DNA of 11,317 nucleotides from Lachnospiraceae bacterium (GTDB lineage Bacteria > Bacillota > Clostridia > Lachnospirales > Lachnospiraceae): NCBI GenBank assembly GCA_900767585.1, contig CAAFZP010000028.1:1-11317 (forward strand). Reading direction: 5' to 3'. Position 1 is the first letter of the stretch. Each line of letters begins with the position of its first letter. The notes beneath the pieces are model-generated. The model did no database searches. It worked only from the letters and a program-made list of their open reading frames with translations, and had not been told where the DNA came from. Shown piece after piece: positions 1-6,450 of this stretch. The translations under genes and the position numbers were made by a program.

Positions 1-90
1 AGATGCCCACAGATAATTAGTTCATGTATTGATTATAATATATCTGTGTCCCAAAATACCCCCCTCTGTGTCCAAAATTAGTTTACCACT
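1..90. other. AT-rich left edge with repeated CTGTGTCC words
   Basis: No gene is visible here. CTGTGTCCCAAAAT at 44-57 and CTGTGTCCAAAATT at 65-78 are near-identical direct repeats 21 bp apart. CACAGATA (8-15) and TATCTGTG (41-48) form an 8-bp inverted repeat around an AT-rich centre holding TATAAT (34-39). Repeated terminal words are known from some insertion sequence ends, for example the IS21 family, but no transposase lies in the window, so an IS remnant is only a guess. Confidence 0.3.
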
Positions 91-91
91 T

Positions 92-455
92 CAATAGGGA
101 AAAATTCCCCAATTGAGCAGGAGCAAGAAGCAAGCTAGTTGGAGCAAAAACCTGAAAATGAGGGGAAACTCCCCAATAAGGCAGGAGTAGGAAGCAAGCT
201 GGTTGGAGTAAAAACTTGAAAATGAGGGAAAATCCCCTAATAAGGCAGGAGCAGGAAGCAAGCTGGTTGGAGCAAATTCCAGAAATAGGGAAAAATTCCC
301 CAATGGAACAAGAGCAAGAAGCAAGCTGGTTGGGGCAAATTCCCGAAATAGAGGCAAATTCCCCAATGGAACAGGAGCAAGAAGCAAGCTGGTTGGAGCA
401 AAAACCTGAAAATGAGGGAAAATCCCCAATTGAGCAGGAGCAGGAAGCAACCAGC
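92..455. repeat. 63-64 bp tandem repeat array, about six units, each with a small GGGGA/TCCCC hairpin
   Basis: The anchor word GAAGCAAGCT, or its close variant, starts at 127, 191, 255, 318, 381 and 444, giving periods of 64, 64, 63, 63 and 63 bp. Most units carry the phrase CAAGCTGGTTGGAGCAAA followed by an AT-rich stretch and a short palindrome: GGGAA-AAA-TTCCC at 97-109, GGGGA-AAC-TCCCC in the next unit, GGGA-AAA-TCCC in others. The stem length changes while pairing is mostly kept; one unit (GGCAAATTCC, about 352-362) has lost it. Because some units are 64 bp, the reading frame is not kept through the array, which argues against a protein repeat even though open frames exist on both strands. 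It could be a minisatellite, a hairpin-rich transcript or a protein-binding array. There are no unique spacers, so it is not a CRISPR array. Confidence 0.85.
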
Positions 456-487
456 CAGATATTTAGGTATCTTTATAGTGATAACTT

Positions 488-496
488 TGGTATAAT
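488..496 (+). promoter_or_regulatory. Extended -10 promoter (TGGTATAAT) ahead of the structured RNA
   Basis: TATAAT at 491-496 is a perfect sigma-A type -10 hexamer and is preceded by TG one base upstream, the extended -10 motif. No good -35 hexamer stands at the usual distance; TATCTT at 468-473 is the 17-bp-spaced candidate and is poor. Transcription would begin near 503, about 28 nt before the structured RNA at 531. No other convincing promoter is seen between here and the first gene at 790, so this promoter may serve both the RNA and the operon. Confidence 0.55.
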
Positions 497-530
497 AAGG
501 ACAATAAAACAACAAAGAACAATAAGAATT

Positions 531-765
531 GCCGGGGAGTTTGGAAGCATCCTAATATGTGGATGGAGTTGCGAGGGAATAACGATTTTAACGCAGACCA
601 TTGGAACACGCCAGCACTTAACGAACAGCGCTACCGATTCGAAGAATGGTAGAGCTGTGAGTTTAGTGTCTGTTGCGTGTGGAAGTGAGCGGGAGCGCGT
701 CTGCGTGGAATCGTTAGTTCCCTGCAACTCCTAACCCAAGACCAGATGTTTCCGAACTACCCGGC
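531..765 (+). ncRNA. Large highly structured RNA of about 235 nt, family not assigned
   Basis: The segment folds on paper into one long branched rod. The outer helix pairs 531-551 with 745-765 (20 of 21 positions, two of them G-U, one G/A mismatch at 537/759). A symmetric 13 x 13 nt internal loop follows (552-564 and 732-744), in which CATCC/GGATG could form a local hairpin. The middle helix pairs 565-598 with 699-731: GGAGTTGC/GCAACTCC, GGGAA/TTCCC, TAACGAT/ATCGTTA and CGCAGAC/GTCTGCG, with small bulges. The apical part pairs 606-611/675-680, 612-618/665-672, 625-629/654-658, 631-635/648-652 and 637-640/644-647, closing on a GAA loop. Such nested pairing is far beyond chance. The + strand is favoured by the promoter at 488-496. 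Size and clostridial host would allow a raiA-type RNA, and the symmetric central loop recalls 6S RNA, but I cannot confirm either. It lies 25 nt upstream of the regulator start with no terminator between, so a leader role is also open. Confidence 0.8.
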
Positions 766-789
766 AACCGATAACAAGTGGGGTGCTAC

Positions 790-2394
790 ATGGAAAAATA
801 TAAAGTGCTTCTGGTGGATGATGAAGCAGAAGTCATCGAAGTAATTGAACAACGCATACAATGGGACGACCTTGGATTTACTGTCGTTGGTAACGCAACC
901 AACGGAGTGAAAGCACTTGAACTGGTTGAGAAGCTTCAGCCGGATGTCGTAATTACAGATATCAAGATGCCATATATGGACGGATTGGAGTTATCCCGTC
1001 GTTTAAACCGGGACTACCAGAACATTCACATCATTATATTTACAGGGTTTGATGAGTTTGAATATGCAAAGGAAGCTGTGCATCTGGAGGTTGAGGAATA
1101 TATGCTGAAACCGATAAATGCAACGGAACTGTCTGATTGCCTGAAACGTCTGAAGGACACACTGGACCGGGAACGGGAAGAAAAACTGAATGTAACACGT
1201 CTGGAGAATTATTTCAATGCAGCACTTCCGGTGCTGCAGAATAACTTCTTTGTATCTCTCATTGAGGGACGGGTAACAGAAGAAAACTGCGGGAAATTTT
1301 TTGCCGCGTATCAGATCGATATGAAAGGACCGTATTATGGATGCGCAGTTTTCCACACATCGGAACATCATGTGCCGGACGGCATGAATCCGCTGCTGCT
1401 TGCGATGTCTGTTGAACACGAGATTAAGGAACGGCTTGCGACAGAGTGGAAGAGCCGGGTATTCTCTTATCTTGGCAATACACTGATGCTGATAGAACTT
1501 TCATCGGAGGACGCGATTGTGCAGTTTACGGATTCGTGTGACCGCTTCTGCAAATGGGCTTATCGTGTGATGGGGGCGGTGGTTACGGCAGGCATCGGTC
1601 GTGTATGTGACAATATGGCGAATATTAAAACGTCTTACGATGGTGCCAGAGAGGCAGTATCGTACAGGGTATTGTACGGGACGAAACGCGCAATCAATAT
1701 TGCCGAGCTTGCACCGAAGGAACAGGAAACAACCTTGCAGCCGGAAGATACTCGGATGCATGATTTGTTCAAAGCCATTCATCTGGGGCTAAAGGAAGAG
1801 ATCGAGAAGGTCGTTGTAAACGAAATAGAAAAGCTGCACAGCAATGCACAGACGGTCAGTCAGTATAATCTTGCAATCATGGAGATGGTGGGAGCATTTT
1901 ACCGGTTTTGTGCAAATAATTTCCTTGATTTTAATGATCATCTGCATGGAATCCAGAATCCTTACGAGACGATTCCGCAGATGGATGAGAGTACACTTAC
2001 CGCATGGATGCAGGAAGTTTCGGTAGAGCTTGGGGAACAGCTGAAAAATGCCAGAAACAGTACATCGAGACGGCTTGTGACCGATGCGCAGAATCTTGTA
2101 CGTGAGCGTTATATGGAGCCGGATTTGTCATTGGACACGATCTGCTCTGTGCTCGGAGTATCGAATTCGTATTTTTCTTCGGTCTTCAAGAAGGAGACAG
2201 GAAAAGCGTTTATTACGTATCTGACGGATTACCGGATGGATCATGCGGCAACACTGATACTGGAAACAAATGAGAAAAGCTATCAGATCGCTGAGCGAGT
2301 GGGATATCTGGATGCGAATTATTTCAGTTATGTATTCAAGAAACGATTTGGCGTGTCACCGTCGAAGTACCGGGCACAGCATACGAATCAGTAA
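790..2394 (+). CDS. YesN-type response regulator (REC + AraC-type HTH)
   Basis: This 534-residue cytoplasmic response regulator is the likely phosphorylation target of the kinase encoded next. The N-terminal receiver domain (about 1-120) has the acidic pair Asp10/Asp11, phospho-acceptor Asp57 in TDIKMP, Thr85 in the FTGFDEF stretch and Lys107 in LKP, so it should be phosphorylatable. A middle region (about 130-420) of unclear fold, typical of this family, links it to a C-terminal AraC-type double helix-turn-helix (about 427-534), including VSNSYFSSVFKKETG and the closing GVSPSKYR motif. The ATG at 790 is chosen because MEKYKVLLVDDE starts the receiver fold directly; an in-frame GTG at 778 would add four residues but has no better ribosome binding site. 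The only Shine-Dalgarno candidate is the weak GTGGGG at 778-783. The gene opens the operon and sits just behind the structured RNA. Known relatives activate carbohydrate-uptake or carbohydrate-degradation genes; the target here is not shown. Confidence 0.93.
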   Translation: MEKYKVLLVDDEAEVIEVIEQRIQWDDLGFTVVGNATNGVKALELVEKLQPDVVITDIKMPYMDGLELSRRLNRDYQNIHIIIFTGFDEFEYAKEAVHLEVEEYMLKPINATELSDCLKRLKDTLDREREEKLNVTRLENYFNAALPVLQNNFFVSLIEGRVTEENCGKFFAAYQIDMKGPYYGCAVFHTSEHHVPDGMNPLLLAMSVEHEIKERLATEWKSRVFSYLGNTLMLIELSSEDAIVQFTDSCDRFCKWAYRVMGAVVTAGIGRVCDNMANIKTSYDGAREAVSYRVLYGTKRAINIAELAPKEQETTLQPEDTRMHDLFKAIHLGLKEEIEKVVVNEIEKLHSNAQTVSQYNLAIMEMVGAFYRFCANNFLDFNDHLHGIQNPYETIPQMDESTLTAWMQEVSVELGEQLKNARNSTSRRLVTDAQNLVRERYMEPDLSLDTICSVLGVSNSYFSSVFKKETGKAFITYLTDYRMDHAATLILETNEKSYQIAERVGYLDANYFSYVFKKRFGVSPSKYRAQHTNQ

Positions 2395-2403
2395 GAAAAA
2401 AAT

Positions 2404-2418
2404 AGGGGAAATGGATTG
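2404..2418 (+). promoter_or_regulatory. Ribosome binding site that selects a TTG start for the kinase
   Basis: GGGGA at 2404-2408 stands 7 nt before TTG at 2416-2418. The next in-frame ATG, at 2431, lies 22 nt from this site, too far for normal initiation. The ATG at 2411 is out of frame and meets TGA after two codons. A TTG start can lower kinase yield relative to the regulator. Confidence 0.6.
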
Positions 2419-4314
2419 AAAACAAGAGAGATGGGAAAATTGCAAAAGAAGGAAAGCTGGCTTCAAAGGTGGATGAAAAAGCAGGGCTGGACGCATCATA
2501 GAAGATTTATCGGACTGGATATCCAGTCAATCATTATGGCGGTTCTTACTGCACTTACATTAATTACGACAATTACAATTGGCCTGCTTCTGTATAGTCG
2601 TTTTAAAATGGCGATGAAGCAGACGGCTGTGTCGAACGCAGAGAGTATGGTCGAAAGCACGGTGGATAAGCTGGATGCGGAATTGTTGAATGTCCGTCAG
2701 ATAATGAATGCAGTGAATTACAATATCATTCAGGAAAATGATATATCCAGTGAAGATTTTAACCGCCAGTTCAGCCTGCTTTATGAAATCAACACAGACA
2801 AGGTTCAAAGCATGGCGCTGTATGACAGCGATGGCGCACAGCTTGTGGCAGAGCCGGTTTCAGAACGCAAGAAGGGCGTAAAGGCATCCGAACAGGACTG
2901 GTATACAAATGCAGAGGAGGAGATTGAGAATGTGCATTTCTCCCTGCCGCATATCCAGAATCTGTTTGAGGATGGCACATACCGGTATTACTGGGTTATT
3001 TCCCTTAGCCGTTCCGTGGATATTAACGATGGGGAAAAACCGCGCAGTGGTGTACTGCTGGTAGATATGAAATATTCTGTGATATCAAATACGATGAAGC
3101 GGATCAATGAGTCCTCAAACGGTATTTATTATTATCTATGCAGCCGGGATGGACAGATGATTTACCATCCGAGACGTGCAGATATTGACCGTGGATATTT
3201 TTCGGAAAACTGTGAGATGACATCGCAATTAGAAGACGGAACGTATGAGCTTTCGCTGAATGGTAGACCGGGAAATGTTGTTGTGAGTAGTGTGGCATAT
3301 ACCGGCTGGAAGCTGGTCGGTGTGATTCCGGAGCGTGTACAGACAGCAAATATCAACCGGTTCCGGTATTATATTATCACAGCCATTCTGATTTTGATGA
3401 TGATGCTGCTCGAAGTAAACCGGATCATATCAAGAAAGATTTCACGTCCGATTCTGCGGCTGAATGAGTCAGTCAAGGCATATGAGACAGGTGGGGATAC
3501 GGATATCTATATTGGTGGTTCTTCAGAGATCCGGCATCTCGGATATTCGGTCAAGAAGTCCTATGAACAGATAGAGAATCTGATGCAGGAGATTATCCGG
3601 GAACAGACTGAACGCAGAAAGAGTGAGATGGATGCACTGCAAAGTCAGATTAATCCGCATTTCCTATATAATACGCTCGAATCGATTACATGGATGGTTG
3701 AGGCACAGAAGAATAAGGAAGCGGTTCTCATGATTTCGGAGCTTGCCAGACTGCTTCGGATCAGTCTGTCAAAGGGCAGAACCGTAATCCGGATCGCGGA
3801 TGAGCTGCAGCACAGCCGGAGCTATATGAATATCCAGCTTGTGCGCTATAAAGAACGGTTCCGCGTGGAATTTGATATTGACGAGGAAGTCAATGATTAC
3901 TGCACGGTCAAGCTCATCGTACAGCCGATTCTGGAAAATGCAATCTATTATGGTGTTGGAAATATGGACGAGGATGACGGCGGTATGATTACGGTACGCG
4001 GCGAGAAAAAGGGAGATGATATCTATCTCTCGGTCGAGGATAATGGCATGGGTATGAGTGAGGAAACGGTTGAAAATGTCCTCAAGGATAACAATAAAGT
4101 ACCAAAGCATGGTTCCGGGGTAGGACTCATCAATGTGCACAACCGGATTCAGTTGATGTTTGGTAACGAATATGGTCTTCTGGTTTACAGTGAGCCGGAT
4201 GAAGGAACGAAGATTGTGATACACATTCCGGCAATTCCGTTTACGGAGGAGAACCGGCAGCAGCTCGAGGCGCAGAGCTATAGAAATGGGAGGGCTACAG
4301 ATGAAACGAGATAA
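2416..4314 (+). CDS. LytS/YesM-type membrane sensor histidine kinase
   Basis: This 632-residue membrane kinase should phosphorylate the regulator encoded upstream. A basic N-terminus is followed by a first membrane span (about 35-60), an extracytoplasmic region (about 62-314) with a Cache-like DWYTNA motif at 161-166, a second span (about 317-334) and a short HAMP-like linker running to about 395. The His_kinase domain has the phospho-acceptor His415 in QINPHFLYNT, and the ATPase domain has Asn508 in the N box, Asp542-Asn-Gly and the Gly566-Ser-Gly-Val-Gly loop. In the N box, IYYGV replaces the more usual I-x-H-G, so a conserved His is Tyr. The TTG start fits the ribosome binding site; an ATG at 2431 is the alternative. 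The gene begins 21 bp after the regulator and its last 14 bp overlap the next gene, so translational coupling is likely. The known parallel is XylFII-LytS-YesN of Clostridium beijerinckii, where a binding protein docks on the kinase; here the input would come from one or both binding proteins downstream. Confidence 0.93.
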   Translation: MKTREMGKLQKKESWLQRWMKKQGWTHHRRFIGLDIQSIIMAVLTALTLITTITIGLLLYSRFKMAMKQTAVSNAESMVESTVDKLDAELLNVRQIMNAVNYNIIQENDISSEDFNRQFSLLYEINTDKVQSMALYDSDGAQLVAEPVSERKKGVKASEQDWYTNAEEEIENVHFSLPHIQNLFEDGTYRYYWVISLSRSVDINDGEKPRSGVLLVDMKYSVISNTMKRINESSNGIYYYLCSRDGQMIYHPRRADIDRGYFSENCEMTSQLEDGTYELSLNGRPGNVVVSSVAYTGWKLVGVIPERVQTANINRFRYYIITAILILMMMLLEVNRIISRKISRPILRLNESVKAYETGGDTDIYIGGSSEIRHLGYSVKKSYEQIENLMQEIIREQTERRKSEMDALQSQINPHFLYNTLESITWMVEAQKNKEAVLMISELARLLRISLSKGRTVIRIADELQHSRSYMNIQLVRYKERFRVEFDIDEEVNDYCTVKLIVQPILENAIYYGVGNMDEDDGGMITVRGEKKGDDIYLSVEDNGMGMSEETVENVLKDNNKVPKHGSGVGLINVHNRIQLMFGNEYGLLVYSEPDEGTKIVIHIPAIPFTEENRQQLEAQSYRNGRATDETR

Positions 4315-5272
4315 ATTAACATTCCTCATTGCAGAGCTTATTCTGATTGTCCTCGCAGCCTTCTTTATACATAAAATCTTCCGGGAGGATGTCGCTCAAA
4401 AGCGGGTAGCGGTTATCCTGCAGAATTCCGGTGACACCCGGTGGGAGGGTGTAATCAATGGATTAAAGCAGTCTGCGAAAACCAATAATCTTCATCTGAT
4501 CATCTGTAATACGGATGATATTGTAAGCGCGCAGGACGAGCGGGAGCTGATCGAGGAACAGCTGGAAAACGATGTGGATGCATTTATCCTGTGTCCGGCA
4601 CCGGGGGCAGATACAAAGGAGATGCTGGACTGGCTTGGAGAACAGAAACCGTTTGTGCTGATCACGGAGGATGCATATATGAGCAACCCGGAAGATACAA
4701 GCGGGTATGCGACGGTGAAATCGGATAATTACGAGATCGGTTATACACTCGGAGCACAACTGATCCGGGAGGATGGAGAGCAATTGAGCGGAAAAAAAAT
4801 CGGTGTTATTGCCGGACGTGCTAAGACGGAAGCGAGTGTCAATCGCATTCAGGGATTGAAGGATGCGATTTCCGGGTATGACTGCGAGATTGCATGGGAA
4901 TACAATGATGAGAACGATGCCGATATCTGTGCGGTTGTGGATGCAAAAAAGGCGGTTGATTATATGGTTGTCATGGACACCGGTGCACTGGATACCCTGG
5001 GAGAAATGTCCCAAAACGGTGAGTATAACGGCGCAAAAATCTATGGTGTCGGAACAAGTATGAAATCCATATCTTTACTGGATGGGGGGCACGTGCAGTG
5101 TCTGGTTATTCCCGACGGATATGGGATTGGCTATGAGAGTGTTCTGGAGATTTCGCATAAGCTGACCAGAGCGTTTTATTCAGTAAAAAGCCATGAAAAA
5201 GAAGTGAAAGTTATCTATAAGGAAGATTTGTTCTCGGATGAGATAGAAAGGTTTTTGTATTCGTATGAGTAG
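4301..5272 (+). CDS. Membrane-anchored sugar-binding protein (type I periplasmic-binding fold), probable kinase co-sensor
   Basis: This 323-residue protein has a basic start and one hydrophobic segment (residues 6-27), then a ribose/LacI-like binding fold from about residue 34 (KRVAVILQNS) to about 300. There is no lipobox cysteine and no clear signal peptidase site, so it is probably held to the outer membrane face by the uncleaved helix, which unusually contains Glu12. ATG 4301 is chosen because GGGAGG at 4288-4293 lies 7 nt upstream; an ATG at 4286 would add five residues but places that site inside the gene. It overlaps the end of the kinase gene by 14 bp, and the next gene overlaps its own end by 8 bp. 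With no transporter genes nearby, and by analogy with XylFII, it most likely binds a sugar and modulates the kinase. The sugar cannot be read from the sequence with confidence. A transport role with distant permease genes remains possible. Confidence 0.82.
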   Translation: MKRDKLTFLIAELILIVLAAFFIHKIFREDVAQKRVAVILQNSGDTRWEGVINGLKQSAKTNNLHLIICNTDDIVSAQDERELIEEQLENDVDAFILCPAPGADTKEMLDWLGEQKPFVLITEDAYMSNPEDTSGYATVKSDNYEIGYTLGAQLIREDGEQLSGKKIGVIAGRAKTEASVNRIQGLKDAISGYDCEIAWEYNDENDADICAVVDAKKAVDYMVVMDTGALDTLGEMSQNGEYNGAKIYGVGTSMKSISLLDGGHVQCLVIPDGYGIGYESVLEISHKLTRAFYSVKSHEKEVKVIYKEDLFSDEIERFLYSYE

Positions 5273-6308
5273 AAGAAATGCAAAGAAGAATATTATAGCA
5301 TGGTTGTGCATAGGGGTAATCCTGCTTTCACTGACAGGTTGTGGAAAGCCTGACACAAAAACCGATCATACACTACGCGTGGGTGTCGTGACATATATAC
5401 CGGATGACCCGTTTATCAATGCAATGACAGATATAATAAAGAGCAATCTGAAAGCGAAAGAGAGCAATACGATGAAGGTAATCGTATCTGTAAGAAGCGG
5501 TGACAATGACCAGCAGGAGCAGGACGAGATCGTTGAGGAAATGATTGACGCCGGATGTGATGTTTTATGCGTGAATCTGGTTGACCGGACAGCACCGTCG
5601 AATATCGTCCGTATGGCGCGGCAGAATGATATTCCGGTTATCTTCTTTAACCGGGAGCCGGTGCAGGAGGATCTTCTTCAGTGGGATAAGCTTTTCTATG
5701 TTGGCTGCGATGCGGCACAGTCCGGTGAGATGCAGGGCGAGATTGCAGCGGAATATATTAAGAATCACCCGGAGGTCGATAAGAACGGCGATGGGAAGAT
5801 CCAATATGTGCTTTTAGAAGGGGAAGCCGGACATCAGGATGCAATCAGCCGGACAGATCTGTCGGTTAAGACGATGATTGAGAATGAAATAGAACTGGAA
5901 AAACTCAGTTATCAGTTTGCAGACTGGAACCGCGCACAGGCAGAAAACCGGGTGAGTCAGTTGATTGATCAGTATGGCTCCGAGATTGAGTTGATTTTAT
6001 CGAACAATGACGAGATGGCGCTGGGGGCTGTTGAGGCGTACAAAAATGCCGGCTACAGGCAGGCGGAGCGACCGATTATTTTCGGTATTGATGGTCTGAC
6101 CGATGCATTGGAGGCAGTGGAACATGGTACGATGCAGGGAACGGTCTATAACGATAAGGAAGATCAGGCGAGGATGATTGCACTTTTGGCGGTCGCATTG
6201 TTTCAGGGAAGTGATATCGAAGGGTATGGTCTGGAGGATGACATCTATTATATGTCACAATATCGTAAGGTAGATGCGGACAACGTCGATACATTTCTTG
6301 GAAAGTAA
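5265..6308 (+). CDS. MglB-like galactose/glucose-binding lipoprotein
   Basis: This 347-residue lipoprotein has a basic N-terminus, a hydrophobic stretch and a lipobox LTGC that places the lipidated cysteine at residue 26. The mature part is a two-lobed sugar-binding fold closely resembling E. coli MglB. Residues matching the MglB sugar pocket are visible: Asp48 and Phe50, Asn129 in FFNREP, His190/Asp192/Arg196, Trp221, the Asn247-Asn248-Asp249 stretch, Asp276 and Asn296. The calcium loop is also present (Asp172 to Gln180, DKNGDGKIQ). Galactose or glucose is therefore the likely ligand, known from the family and inferred here. The start overlaps the preceding stop by 8 bp, with GAAAGG at 5246-5251 as a rather distant ribosome binding site, so coupled translation is likely. 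MglB normally serves an MglAC transporter and chemotaxis; no MglA or MglC gene follows, so a sensory role beside the kinase, or service to a transporter elsewhere, fits better. Confidence 0.9.
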   Translation: MSRRNAKKNIIAWLCIGVILLSLTGCGKPDTKTDHTLRVGVVTYIPDDPFINAMTDIIKSNLKAKESNTMKVIVSVRSGDNDQQEQDEIVEEMIDAGCDVLCVNLVDRTAPSNIVRMARQNDIPVIFFNREPVQEDLLQWDKLFYVGCDAAQSGEMQGEIAAEYIKNHPEVDKNGDGKIQYVLLEGEAGHQDAISRTDLSVKTMIENEIELEKLSYQFADWNRAQAENRVSQLIDQYGSEIELILSNNDEMALGAVEAYKNAGYRQAERPIIFGIDGLTDALEAVEHGTMQGTVYNDKEDQARMIALLAVALFQGSDIEGYGLEDDIYYMSQYRKVDADNVDTFLGK

Positions 6309-6339
6309 GGAAGGCTGCAACCGGAATTATGCAGAAAAT

Positions 6340-6411
6340 GAATGCACGGATGAACGTACGGATGAATGAGTGACTGAATGTACGACTAAATGCGCGGATG
6401 AATGGATGGCA
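6340..6411 (+). repeat. Degenerate 12-bp tandem repeat, six units
   Basis: Six consecutive 12-mers can be read: GAATGCACGGAT, GAACGTACGGAT, GAATGAGTGACT, GAATGTACGACT, AAATGCGCGGAT and GAATGGATGGCA. The consensus is close to GAATGYACGGAT. The array fills the middle of the 142-bp gap between the MglB-like gene and the unknown gene. An in-frame stop (TGA, 6367-6369) ends the possible upstream extension of the downstream gene, so only part of the array could be translated, from GTG 6370. No terminator is visible in the gap. Confidence 0.65.
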
Positions 6412-6450
6412 GATGTTGATCGGCAGTATAAAAAGAAACGGAGAACAGAT

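Noticed and set aside
91..450. 119-residue open frame on the minus strand across the repeats
   Set aside because: It is a by-product of the low stop-codon content of the repeat unit. No start signal is visible and the result is only Leu/Pro/Phe-rich repeats.
92..455. CRISPR array
   Set aside because: Units are contiguous 63-64 bp copies with no unique spacers and no cas genes.
565..731. Bacterial SRP RNA, tmRNA or RNase P RNA
   Set aside because: None of the conserved motifs I know for these (SRP helix 8 GGAA/asymmetric loop, tRNA-like ends, RNase P core) can be seen.
216..734. 172-residue open frame on the + strand with EQEQEASWL repeats
   Set aside because: It starts at a TTG without a ribosome binding site, covers only the frame-compatible part of the 63-64 bp repeat and then runs through the paired strands of the structured RNA, so it is explained by repeats and RNA.
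531..765. MITE or simple palindromic transposon remnant
   Set aside because: The pairing is nested with regular internal loops and G-U pairs, and no target-site duplication flanks it, so a structured RNA fits better.
778..789. GTG start for the response regulator
   Set aside because: It adds only MGCY before MEKYK, the receiver fold begins at the ATG, and no better ribosome binding site supports it.
3769..4329. 186-residue minus-strand open frame opposite the kinase ATPase domain
   Set aside because: It is a shadow of the conserved kinase coding region with no start signal and no recognisable domain.
6309..6339. Terminator after the MglB-like gene
   Set aside because: CTGCA and TGCAG could pair, but no T run follows and the loop is AT-rich, so termination is not supported.
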